From DATGMS01 sp035303945 (GTDB taxonomy: Bacteria > Bacteroidota > Bacteroidia > Cytophagales > Cyclobacteriaceae), in the NCBI GenBank assembly GCA_035303945.1, contig DATGQZ010000007.1, forward strand, positions 124,001 to 188,000: a DNA stretch of 64,000 nt, written 5' to 3'. Position numbers and translations under genes: made by a program. This document shows positions 16,111-24,610 of this stretch, in pieces (position 1 is the first letter of the stretch; each line of letters begins with the position of its first letter). Under the pieces are notes generated by a model. The model saw only the letters and a program-made list of their open reading frames with translations, was not told the DNA's origin and did no database searches.

Positions 16111-19100
16111 TTAAAAAGAAGCGTTAAAACCAAAATTGATCATCTTCGTAATAGGATAGCCAATAGGATCATTTTGTTCGGGATCAAGATGCCCCATACG
16201 CAGTTTATCCCAGGTCAACAAATTTTGACTTCCCACATAAATTCTCATCGCGTTGAGTTTAACTTTCGATAATAGGTTGCTGGGTAGATTATAGCCTATC
16301 TCGAGATTTTTTAATCTTAAAAATGAGCGGTCCATGATGAAAAATTCGTTGGCCACGTGGTTGGTGGTACTATGGGTGCTTAAAGCCGGATAAGTTATTT
16401 CTTCGCCCGCGGCATAACGTTCCGGTGTCCAAGCTGTCTTATGATAATCAAAATAAGTACCTTGGATAATGTACTCGTACACGCCCTGTTGAGAATAATT
16501 GCTAGAGTACTTGCTCACCCCTTGAAAGAAGATGGCAAGGTCCAATCCTTTATACCGTAGATTTAGGGCTAAGCCATAAGTAACCTTGGGGATTGACGAG
16601 TAGCCAATCGGTGCCTGATCCTTATCATTAACAATACCGTCTCCATTGAGGTCCAAGTACTTGAAGTCTCCCACTCGCGGGTCTCCAAAGCCATACCGGG
16701 TATGCACTTTAAAAGCATCCAATTCTTCCTGTGAATTAAACATTCCATTACCATTGCTATAGTCAATGCGATAACCCCAAGCTTGATCTATGGGATAGCC
16801 GGTGGCTCTGAAGCGATGTACATAGCTTTCATCTCTGATCTGCTCATCCAAAAATTTGACGGTGTTGCTGTTATACCCAAAATTCCCCCTAAAGTTTATG
16901 CTCAAATCTTGCGAGATATACTTGTTATAGATCAGCTCGATTTCATAACCACTATTATCAACCTCTCCCATATTTACCTTGGGAATATTTCCTAAAGGAA
17001 CCCCTTGAAATTCAGGCACGGTGCCGCGACTGATTAAAATATCGCTCCTATTTTCTACATAATAGTCAAATGCTAAGCTCAAGTCCTCCATCAATCCCAG
17101 ATCTAGACCCAGATTCTTCTTTTTTGCGGTCTCCCAAGTAATATTTGGGTTGCCGATCAGCCCTTGTCTGACCCCTTGACCTAAGCCAAGGCTTCCGAGA
17201 GGCCCACCTCCCATGGTGATATCGCTTTGATAGAGAAATCTTGCTCCCCCCATCTTATCGTTACCTACCTTTCCATAAGAACCTCTCAGCTTAAGATTGG
17301 TAATGACCGGATGCTTTTCAAGAAACCCTTCATTGCTGATGACCCAGCCTGCGGAAAATGCCGGAAAAAACCCAAATCGATGTGCCGGCGCAAACTGTTC
17401 TGAGCCATTATAGCCTATGTTAACTTCAGCCAAATATTTATAGTCATAACCATAAGTCGCACGTGCAGCTATACCCATAAGGTTGTAAGGTATTTCTCCA
17501 GCCGTCGACTCCCAGTTGTCCCGCTGAGCTAGAATCATCCCACCTATTTCATGCTTTTCGGCAACTGTTCGGGAATAGTTGATAGCTGCCTGTAAGTTGA
17601 TATTGTAACGAGAATCAGCCCCTTTGACCAAACTTAGCAGTGATTCATCCGGCCGTTTAATCGCATAGCTCAATTCATCCTTATCATAATTAATCTGGGC
17701 GAGATACAGACGTTCGGTCTTATAGCCCTGCATTGCTGTGGTGGCTCGGGTATCATAAGACAACATGCCCCTTACGCTTAACCCCGGAGTTATTGCCTCA
17801 CCAAGATCCAGCTCTAATCCCAAGGAGGAGTTAAGGTTAGACCTGATCTCATTTCTATAGCCCATCCGATTCATAATTTCAAATGCCGATCGATCCATGT
17901 ATCCCGGATCAACAATTTGTCCTGGAGCAACTCCAAAGCCTTCAATGGTCACGGGCCCTGGTGTGATGGGAAGGATGGTCTGTGCCTGGTACAACAGATC
18001 GCGCATCATCCAATTGGTATCTCCTCCGCCATAAAGCCCTGCAGAAGGCATATTTACTTCCTCTATATAGCTTCCAATGTTCAAAAATGTTTTTAAGGAT
18101 GAAGTAATTTGATAATCTAAATTGGCTCTAAAGTTATAGCGGTCCAACCAAGACGAGGGGTCATAGCCTAACACCGATTCGGGTTCTGTCTTAAGGTTTC
18201 CGCCCTGATGCAGATAAGCAGCGTTGACAAAATAAGACACCCGATCGGTACCTCCGCTGGCATTGATATTTAGGCGGGTTTGAGGCGAATAGCGGGCGAT
18301 AAATTCCCGATAATAATCGTGATCCGGATATATATACCTCCGCACTGCCGCCTTGTTTTCGTAATCAGGGTCATTCGGATCCAAGCCCTGAAGGGGATCT
18401 GCATATTTACTGATGATTTCTGGTGAAAAGGGAGCAGTGGTAATACCATCCATGCTGGCTGCCTCATTTCTTAAAGCCATATATTCCAAGGAATGCAACC
18501 TTTGGGGCTCACGGGTGAAGGAGGTATAGCTTTGATCCAAACTTATGTTAAGATCCATGGCCCCTTCTTTTCCCCTTTTGGTGGTGATAAGAATTACGCC
18601 GTTGGCGCCTCGAACACCAAAGACAGCCGTAGCCGATGCATCCTTTAGGATCGATACCGATTCTACTTCATTGGCATCAATGGTCCGGATATTATCCCGG
18701 GGCACGCCATCAATCAGGATCAGTGGGCTTCTGCCGTTGGTAGTAGCCACTCCTCTGAGGTACATCGTGGCATCATCTCGTCCTGGCTGTCCCCCGCCCG
18801 ACTGGATAGATGTCAATCCCGACAATCGACCAGCTAAGGCATTTGCCAAACTTGCTGAAGAACTTTGGCGCAGTTCATTGGTGTTGACGGAGGCAACAGC
18901 TCCGGTTACTGACACTTTCCTTTGTTCTGCATAGCCCACTACCACCACTTCTTCCAAGGAGGATATATCCTCCAACAACACCACATCAATAACATTTTGT
19001 GCACCGACGCGAACGGTGTGGGTATTGAACCCAATAAAGGAAAAAACCAAGGTAGCGCCTTCTGGCACAGTCAGTGAATACCTTCCATCCATATCTGTTG

Positions 19101-19392
19101 CAGTACCAATAGCCGTCCCTTGAACCGATACGGTCACGCCCGGTATTGGCTGTTGATTTTGATCACGCACTACTCCTGTTACTTCTACATCCGCTTGATA
19201 AAAAGCTTTTGTAGAGAACATTTCTGATGCAAAAGACGCTGATGAAGAAAATCCTGGTAGGCTCCGTCGCGGCGAAAAAATTGCGGCCGCCTCTGTTGGC
19301 ATGATAACCGGTATATGTAAACAAGCCAAAAGCAGAAATGAAAGCACAGGCTTCAGTATCTCCTTTTTGTGACACTGGAGAGGTATAGGCAT
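16111..19392 (-). CDS. SusC/RagA-family TonB-dependent outer membrane transporter (first of tandem pair)
   Basis: 1093 residues and the first gene of the PUL. A signal peptide is followed by a carboxypeptidase-regulatory-like domain (GVVRDQNQQPIPGVTVSVQG, about 70-150), the canonical SusC TonB-box region SLEEVVVVGYAEQ, a plug with LILIDGVPRDN and FGVRGANGVILITTKRG, and a large beta-barrel ending in NFGFNASF. It imports oligosaccharides across the outer membrane with energy from TonB. The ATG at 19392 lies 3 bases past one arm of a perfect 16-base inverted repeat that also precedes the divergent catabolic operon. Confidence 0.95.
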   Translation of the reverse strand: MPIPLQCHKKEILKPVLSFLLLACLHIPVIMPTEAAAIFSPRRSLPGFSSSASFASEMFSTKAFYQADVEVTGVVRDQNQQPIPGVTVSVQGTAIGTATDMDGRYSLTVPEGATLVFSFIGFNTHTVRVGAQNVIDVVLLEDISSLEEVVVVGYAEQRKVSVTGAVASVNTNELRQSSSASLANALAGRLSGLTSIQSGGGQPGRDDATMYLRGVATTNGRSPLILIDGVPRDNIRTIDANEVESVSILKDASATAVFGVRGANGVILITTKRGKEGAMDLNISLDQSYTSFTREPQRLHSLEYMALRNEAASMDGITTAPFSPEIISKYADPLQGLDPNDPDYENKAAVRRYIYPDHDYYREFIARYSPQTRLNINASGGTDRVSYFVNAAYLHQGGNLKTEPESVLGYDPSSWLDRYNFRANLDYQITSSLKTFLNIGSYIEEVNMPSAGLYGGGDTNWMMRDLLYQAQTILPITPGPVTIEGFGVAPGQIVDPGYMDRSAFEIMNRMGYRNEIRSNLNSSLGLELDLGEAITPGLSVRGMLSYDTRATTAMQGYKTERLYLAQINYDKDELSYAIKRPDESLLSLVKGADSRYNINLQAAINYSRTVAEKHEIGGMILAQRDNWESTAGEIPYNLMGIAARATYGYDYKYLAEVNIGYNGSEQFAPAHRFGFFPAFSAGWVISNEGFLEKHPVITNLKLRGSYGKVGNDKMGGARFLYQSDITMGGGPLGSLGLGQGVRQGLIGNPNITWETAKKKNLGLDLGLMEDLSLAFDYYVENRSDILISRGTVPEFQGVPLGNIPKVNMGEVDNSGYEIELIYNKYISQDLSINFRGNFGYNSNTVKFLDEQIRDESYVHRFRATGYPIDQAWGYRIDYSNGNGMFNSQEELDAFKVHTRYGFGDPRVGDFKYLDLNGDGIVNDKDQAPIGYSSIPKVTYGLALNLRYKGLDLAIFFQGVSKYSSNYSQQGVYEYIIQGTYFDYHKTAWTPERYAAGEEITYPALSTHSTTNHVANEFFIMDRSFLRLKNLEIGYNLPSNLLSKVKLNAMRIYVGSQNLLTWDKLRMGHLDPEQNDPIGYPITKMINFGFNASF

Positions 19393-19759
19393 ATTGTGGT
19401 CTTATTGTTAATCAATCTGAGAACAATATACATTACCCAAAGTCTTCGCCCATCCTGTACTGTCCTGTTATTTGAAATTTATTCAAGATAAATTTTAATT
19501 TAACCATTAGATTGCATAGATTTTATATATTAACCTGCAATATTTAGCTTTGAATGGCCATTCTAAAGAACTAAGTCTCCGTCTCATGTAGAACGGAATG
19601 GCGAAGGAAACGCTCCCCATGAAGCTTTCCATACGCTTAATCGTCCCATACCACCGCGCTCTCCAAAGGCATATTGTCGAAAATTTTTTAAAGTCACTAC
19701 CTACTTTCAATTATTGCTTTATCTTTGGGCTTTAACAATAAGACCACCAAACGTAACCT
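19393..19759. promoter_or_regulatory. Divergent intergenic control region between PUL and sugar-oxidation operon
   Basis: 367 bases without a gene, between SusC (minus) and the aldo/keto reductase (plus). It is AT-rich. TTAACAATAAGACCAC occurs on the plus strand at 19732-19747 and, perfectly inverted, at 19396-19411, so each divergent gene has the same 16 bases just upstream of its ATG (12 and 3 bases away). A TATCTTTG box at 19720-19727 fits the phylum's -7 element for the plus-strand operon, though no good TTG box was found 19-20 bases before it. No clear promoter was found for the minus strand. Confidence 0.6.
19396..19747. repeat. Perfect 16-base inverted repeat flanking the divergent control region
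   Basis: Arms at 19396-19411 and 19732-19747. In the direction of each gene both read TTAACAATAAGACCAC. The ten-base core TAACAATAAG also precedes the fumarylacetoacetate-hydrolase-family gene (40311-40320, minus direction, 3 bases before its ATG). The element therefore belongs to first genes of operons rather than to one locus. Confidence 0.85.
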
Positions 19760-20692
19760 ATGCAATACAGAACATTAGGAAAAACCGGCTTAAGGGTATC
19801 AACTTTGGGCTTTGGGGCTTCGCCGCTAGGCAATGTGTTTGATCCGGTAGATGAGCAAGAAGGCGTCAATGCGGTACATCTCGCGCTGGATCATGGCGTC
19901 AACTTTTTTGATGTGTCTCCCTTTTACGGCTTAACCCTGGCCGAAAGCAGGTTAGGGAAGGCTTTGGAAGGAAAACGGCACAACGTGGTCCTCGCAAGCA
20001 AATGCGGCAGATATGACCTTCAAGAATTTGATTTTTCAAGAAAAAGAATCCTTCAGAGTATTGATGAGTCGCTTAGACGGTTAAAAACGGACTACTTGGA
20101 TATTTTTCAACTCCATGATATCGAATTCGTCGACAAATCCCTTATACTGCAAGAAGCTGTTCCCGCTATTCAGGAGGTAGTCCAGTCAGGTAAAGCGAGG
20201 TTTTGGGGGATAACGGGCTTACCGGTTCGGTATTTAGCACATATCGCAGCGCAAACTGATCCCGACACGGTCTTGTCATGGGGCCACTATAATCTACTAG
20301 AGGATGAGATTAATGATGATTTGGTTCCTCTTTCTACTGAAATGGGCTTTGGCCTGATGAATGCAGCCCCCTTGATGCAGCGTATTTTGTCGGATGCCAC
20401 CCTGCCGGAATGGCACCGGTCTCCTAAAGAAGTAAAGGAAATGCAGCCGAAACTATTGGCGCTTTGTCAACAACATGGTATCCGCCTCAGTGACGTGGCC
20501 CTGCGTTACGCCATGGACCATCCTCAGATTGCCACGACTATTATTGGAATGTGTGAAGTAGCCGTAGTAAAGCAAAATTTGGCTGCCTCCACACTTGAAA
20601 TACCTCAAGATCTCCTCAGAGAGATTGAACAATTAGTGGCTCCTGTGAAAAACCGAATGTGGTTTGAAGGAAAAGAAGAAAACAATCTATAA
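19760..20692 (+). CDS. Aldo/keto reductase, sugar (L-fucose/L-galactose type) dehydrogenase-like
   Basis: 310 residues, (beta/alpha)8 NADP(H)/NAD(H) oxidoreductase. The catalytic tetrad is complete: Asp51 and Tyr56 in FDVSPFYG, Lys81 in LASKCGR, His119 in FQLHD. The N-terminus (YRTLGKTGLRVSTLGFGASPLG) and this spacing are those of the L-galactose/D-threo-aldose (L-fucose) dehydrogenase group, which oxidises an aldose at C1 to the lactone. It leads an operon with a zinc dehydrogenase, a TIM-barrel isomerase and a RhaM-type mutarotase, which agrees with oxidative sugar breakdown. Which sugar is used is inference. Confidence 0.87.
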   Translation: MQYRTLGKTGLRVSTLGFGASPLGNVFDPVDEQEGVNAVHLALDHGVNFFDVSPFYGLTLAESRLGKALEGKRHNVVLASKCGRYDLQEFDFSRKRILQSIDESLRRLKTDYLDIFQLHDIEFVDKSLILQEAVPAIQEVVQSGKARFWGITGLPVRYLAHIAAQTDPDTVLSWGHYNLLEDEINDDLVPLSTEMGFGLMNAAPLMQRILSDATLPEWHRSPKEVKEMQPKLLALCQQHGIRLSDVALRYAMDHPQIATTIIGMCEVAVVKQNLAASTLEIPQDLLREIEQLVAPVKNRMWFEGKEENNL

Positions 20693-20734
20693 ACAGACGG
20701 TGAAGCATATAAGTACACCCATCAACAAAAATCT

Positions 20735-21760
20735 ATGAAAGCATTAGTGCTCACTGAGGTAGGCAAGACAGAAGTTTGGGAGGTGGAAAAACCTTCCCCA
20801 CAAGCCGATCAGGTATTGTTGGAAGTAGGAATGGTGGGTTTCTGTGGAGGGGACCTCAACGGCTTCAAAGGGTTGTTCCCCTTACAGGAGTATCCCAATA
20901 TACTCGGACATGAGGTAGGCGCCACCATTGCCGCCGTGGGGGCGGACGTACCTAAAGACATTAAAATTGGCACAAAGGTCACTGTATACCCTTACCTTGC
21001 TTGCGGAACCTGTGTGGCCTGTAGAAAAGGCCGACCAAATGCCTGCCGCAGCAACAAAACAATGGGCGTAAGACGACCCGGAGCCATGACAAAGTATATT
21101 GCGGTGCCGTGGCAGGATATTTTTCCTTCTGAAAAACTATCTTTACAGGAACTAGCACTGGCTGAGCCATTGACGGTGGGCTTTCATGCGGCGGCCCGGG
21201 GACGCGTGGCACCTGAAGACAGTGTGGCAATAATAGGCTGCGGAATTGTGGGGTTGGGGGCGGTTGCTTCTGCGGTCAACAGAGGTGCCTCTGTCATAGC
21301 CATTGATCTTGATGATAGTAAGTTAGCGATTGCTCAGAAAATTGGCGTAGCCCACACCATCAACCCGTCAAAAGTAGATCTACATGAGGTTTTGCAGGAT
21401 TTGACCGGCGGAAATGGGCCAGATGTAATCATTGAAGCGGTGGGTAGCCCAACCACCTATAAATCTGCTGTCGAAGAAGTAGCATTTTTGGGAAGGGTAG
21501 TGTGTATCGGATATGCCAAAGCTCCAGTAGAATTTAACACATCGCTCTTTGTTCAAAAGGAAATAGAAATTCTCGGTTCAAGAAATTGCGTGGGAAAAAC
21601 CGACTTTCCAGCGGTCATTGCCTATTTGGAAAGCAGGAAATTTCCGGTTGAAGCGGTTGTCAGTAAAATCATTGGTATTGACGATGGCCCTCAGACCATG
21701 GATGCATGGGCGGCAAATCCTCAAGGCATCGTCAAAATCATGTTGGACCTTAACCGCTAA
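20735..21760 (+). CDS. Zinc-dependent alcohol dehydrogenase (polyol/sugar-acid dehydrogenase-like)
   Basis: 341 residues of the medium-chain dehydrogenase family. Catalytic zinc site residues are present: Cys37 (GFCGGD) and His59-Glu60 (GHE). The structural zinc site is complete with Cys90, Cys93, Cys96 and Cys104. The Rossmann loop reads GCGIVGLGA and the following strand ends in VIAIDLDD, whose Asp favours NAD over NADP. Sorbitol, threonine and L-galactonate/L-idonate 5-dehydrogenases share this layout. As the second gene of the operon it could oxidise the sugar acid or a hydroxyl of the sugar produced upstream. Exact substrate unknown. Confidence 0.88.
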   Translation: MKALVLTEVGKTEVWEVEKPSPQADQVLLEVGMVGFCGGDLNGFKGLFPLQEYPNILGHEVGATIAAVGADVPKDIKIGTKVTVYPYLACGTCVACRKGRPNACRSNKTMGVRRPGAMTKYIAVPWQDIFPSEKLSLQELALAEPLTVGFHAAARGRVAPEDSVAIIGCGIVGLGAVASAVNRGASVIAIDLDDSKLAIAQKIGVAHTINPSKVDLHEVLQDLTGGNGPDVIIEAVGSPTTYKSAVEEVAFLGRVVCIGYAKAPVEFNTSLFVQKEIEILGSRNCVGKTDFPAVIAYLESRKFPVEAVVSKIIGIDDGPQTMDAWAANPQGIVKIMLDLNR

Positions 21761-21783
21761 GAACAACTATTGATACTTTAAAA

Positions 21784-22599
21784 ATGATATATTCCGCTGC
21801 CACAATCGCCCTTGTCCCACAAATTAAAACTGGCCCATGGATCTTTTGGAATGATCTGGAGACTTCCATGGCCAAAGCATCCCAGCTTGGCTTTGATGCC
21901 ATAGAACTATTTACACCCTCTGCTCAATCGGTTGATGTAAGCCAATTAAAAGATTTGCTGTATCAATATAACCTGAAGCTAGCTGCAGTAGGCACAGGGG
22001 CAGGAAAAGTGTTACAAGGTTTGACCTTGACGGATCCAGACTTGAAAATTCGCAGTCAAGCTAAATCATTTATTGCGGAGATGATCGCGTTTGGTGCCGC
22101 TTTCGGTGCACCTGCAATCATTGGATCTATGCAGGGAAATACGTCAACAGAGGGAACAGCTGAACAATCGCTTCAGTGGCTATCGGAAGGCCTAGAGGAG
22201 TTGGGCGACTTGGCAGCTGCCAATAACGTCTTCTTAATCTACGAACCGTTAAACCGCTACGAAACAAATTTATTAAACACACTGGAAGCCGGCGCCGGAA
22301 TAATTGAACAACTACAGACCACAGGTATAAAATTATTGGCCGACCTCTTCCATATGAACATAGAAGAGACCGATTTGGAACAAGCGATCATCAATTTTGG
22401 AAACTGGATCGGCCATGTCCATTTCGCAGACAGCAACCGCAAGCCCATCGGTTTCGGACATACTAACATACAGCCAGTTGCCCAGGCTTTGCAAAAGATT
22501 AACTATAAGGGATATATTTCAGCCGAAGCCTTTCCTTGGCCTGATCCAGAAGCCGCTGCCTTACAAACCATCACTTCGTTCAGGAAATATTTTAGATAA
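21784..22599 (+). CDS. Sugar phosphate isomerase/epimerase (AP-endonuclease-2 TIM barrel)
   Basis: 271 residues, no signal peptide, so cytoplasmic. The metal-binding set of this family is visible in order: Glu in YEPLNRYE, Asp in LADLFHMN, His in HVHFADS and a C-terminal Glu in ISAEAF. These residues hold a divalent metal and catalyse ketose 3-epimerisation or aldose-ketose isomerisation. It lies 23 bases after the dehydrogenase and 62 before the mutarotase. A free ketose or keto-sugar acid from the dehydrogenases is a plausible substrate. Confidence 0.88.
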   Translation: MIYSAATIALVPQIKTGPWIFWNDLETSMAKASQLGFDAIELFTPSAQSVDVSQLKDLLYQYNLKLAAVGTGAGKVLQGLTLTDPDLKIRSQAKSFIAEMIAFGAAFGAPAIIGSMQGNTSTEGTAEQSLQWLSEGLEELGDLAAANNVFLIYEPLNRYETNLLNTLEAGAGIIEQLQTTGIKLLADLFHMNIEETDLEQAIINFGNWIGHVHFADSNRKPIGFGHTNIQPVAQALQKINYKGYISAEAFPWPDPEAAALQTITSFRKYFR

Positions 22600-22661
22600 A
22601 CCTGTGGAATGATGCCTAACTAAATTTATTCAGCTAACCCATAAATTTTTACCGAAAACCT

Positions 22662-23003
22662 ATGAAGCGTTATTGTCTAGCACTTGATCTCATTGACGAT
22701 CCCGACTCCATCAGAGAATACGAACAGTACCATGCTCCCGGCGCTGCCTGGCCAGAAGTTACGCAGCATGATATTGACTGCGGAATCCTTAATATAGAAA
22801 TTTTTAGAACGGGCAATCGGATGTTTATGATTTTGGAAACTGACGATGCCTTCAGTTTTGAGAAAAAAGCTGAAATGGATGCCGCTAATCCCCATATCGC
22901 CAAGTGGGAAGAACTCATGTGGAAATATCAGCTACCGCTCCCCTGGGCAAAACCTGGCCAAAAGTGGATTCTTATGGATAGGATCTTTAAATCAGGACTT
23001 TAA
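22662..23003 (+). CDS. L-rhamnose mutarotase family protein (RhaM/FucU-like function)
   Basis: 113 residues, a full-length RhaM-type ferredoxin-like fold. The N-terminal strand YCLALDLIDDP, the His24 in YEQYHAPG and the WPEV segment match the family, in which this His and a C-terminal region form the anomer-binding site. It interconverts alpha and beta anomers of a 6-deoxyhexose such as L-rhamnose or L-fucose. Its presence at the end of this operon is the strongest clue that the substrate is a deoxyhexose or L-sugar. It ends just before a bidirectional terminator. Confidence 0.9.
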   Translation: MKRYCLALDLIDDPDSIREYEQYHAPGAAWPEVTQHDIDCGILNIEIFRTGNRMFMILETDDAFSFEKKAEMDAANPHIAKWEELMWKYQLPLPWAKPGQKWILMDRIFKSGL

Positions 23004-23016
23004 GCAGGCACCTTCC

Positions 23017-23055
23017 AAAAAGAAGGCATGATTAGATCATGCCTTCGTGGGTTTT
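23017..23055. terminator. Bidirectional intrinsic terminator between convergent operons
   Basis: Perfect 11-base stem, GAAGGCATGAT (23022-23032) and ATCATGCCTTC (23036-23046), with a 3-base loop. In the minus direction the stem is followed immediately by T5; in the plus direction a T5 run comes after GTGGG. It stops both the mutarotase operon and the second PUL. The stop codon of the minus-strand oxidoreductase (23039-23037) lies inside the stem. Confidence 0.85.
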
Positions 23056-24374
23056 TCTATTTCTGTCAAATGCTCTGCATCCCAATAAATAGGCTCACCT
23101 CTAAAATAACTATCGAAGCTCAACAAGGCCGCCGAGGAGGTCCTTACACCAAAAAGCACATCAGCTATTAAAGGGCGTTGCGTTTTCACGCCTTTGATAA
23201 AAGCATTTAAATGGTCGTAGTGTCCGCCTTGGTAACCCTCCTCAGCTTTAAACTCATATTCTGTGGACGATTTTTTTATAGGCTGATCAATTCCTTGTCC
23301 CAGTGTTTTGAGCGATGCAAAGCTTTTGGTATTAGCATCTGAATGCGTTCTTAATATCACATTGTCCCAATGTACCTCTAAAGAGCCTTTCTCACCGACA
23401 ATGGTAAAATCGGTACTACCCCACTTTTTGGAAACGCCGTCGGCATAGTTTGCTCCTATAGAAACGGTAAATGCTCCCTTGCCATCGCGATCAGGATAAT
23501 CTAAGAGGCCCAGCATGATATCGGGCGTGTCCCTATATCCATTGGTATAATACCGCAACCCTCCAGTAGTATATACCTTGCTGGGACCTACAGCATCCAA
23601 AATAAAATGTATACTGGAGAGGACGTGGACAAATAAATCACCGGCCAAGCCTGTCCCATAGTCCTTCCAATTTCTCCACGAAAAGAAACGTTGAGGATCG
23701 AAAGTATGTCGGGGGGCTTTACCGAGGAAGCGGTCCCACCAAATGCTTTCTGGTGTGGCATCATCTGGCGCGATGTATTTTGTTAATTCTTGAGGAGCTG
23801 CTGTAAATTGCGCCTCTACATAGTTGATTTTCCCAATAGCTCCTGCATCTATTAACGCCTTTGCAGCACGGTTGCCAAGAGAAGCCATACCTTGGCTGCC
23901 ATTTTGGAACAACTTGCCGGTATCCTTTTGTGCCTGAATCAAATCTTTGCCCTCACTAAGCTTATGGATAACCGGCTTTTCGCAGTACACATGTTTGCCT
24001 GCTTTCATCGCTTCAATGGCGATCTGCTGGTGCCAATGATCGGGTGTGGCCACAATAACGGCGTCTACATCTTCCCGGTGTAAAACTTCCTTGTACTCTT
24101 TTGTAAGAAAAAGGCCGTCGCCCCAGGTATCTTTGGCCAGTTTTAACCGCGCGTCATAAAGGTCGCACACGGCCACAAGTTTGGTACCTCCAACACGAAG
24201 TGCAGTGTTTGTATCAGAAGTGCCCATACCGCCTTTGCCGATTAAACCTATGCGTATGGTTTGATCCCTACCCCTCAACACATTTATGGTGTTGGCGTGT
24301 AAAAGACTAGGGGCGTAATTTAATGCGGCTGCTCCCAATGTTAGCTTCTTTAAGAATGACCTTCTTTCTTTCAT
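23037..24374 (-). CDS. Gfo/Idh/MocA family oxidoreductase, Tat-exported
   Basis: 445 residues. Twin-arginine signal ERRSFLKK (from residue 3) with a hydrophobic stretch to about 27. The Rossmann loop reads GLIGKGGMG and the cofactor/catalytic EKP motif is intact (VYCEKPVIHK), as is VATPDHWHQQIA, typical of the long (about 450 residue) periplasmic branch. Such enzymes oxidise sugar ring hydroxyls with tightly held NAD(P). It is the last gene of the second PUL, separated from the PmoA-like gene by 236 bases, in which I see no gene and only a weak TCCCAA/TTGGGA hairpin near 24450. Confidence 0.9.
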   Translation of the reverse strand: MKERRSFLKKLTLGAAALNYAPSLLHANTINVLRGRDQTIRIGLIGKGGMGTSDTNTALRVGGTKLVAVCDLYDARLKLAKDTWGDGLFLTKEYKEVLHREDVDAVIVATPDHWHQQIAIEAMKAGKHVYCEKPVIHKLSEGKDLIQAQKDTGKLFQNGSQGMASLGNRAAKALIDAGAIGKINYVEAQFTAAPQELTKYIAPDDATPESIWWDRFLGKAPRHTFDPQRFFSWRNWKDYGTGLAGDLFVHVLSSIHFILDAVGPSKVYTTGGLRYYTNGYRDTPDIMLGLLDYPDRDGKGAFTVSIGANYADGVSKKWGSTDFTIVGEKGSLEVHWDNVILRTHSDANTKSFASLKTLGQGIDQPIKKSSTEYEFKAEEGYQGGHYDHLNAFIKGVKTQRPLIADVLFGVRTSSAALLSFDSYFRGEPIYWDAEHLTEIEKPTKA

Positions 24375-24610
24375 AGACGATTAAATTGGCTAGTATTTTA
24401 CAATAAACCAAATAATCATTAAAATTTATAACCCACTCCTAAAAATCCCAACTTTGGGAGGGTATCCAGCAGGGCAACAACATATAGTAGAAGGTATCTG
24501 TTGAAATGGCATTTGGGTGTTCATCCTATTTCATCGCTAAAAAGAAAGCCAAGTGTTTTAGCCTTTACCATCGTCATATTGGACTGAAGCAATTTAAGCT
24601 TAAGAAGGTA

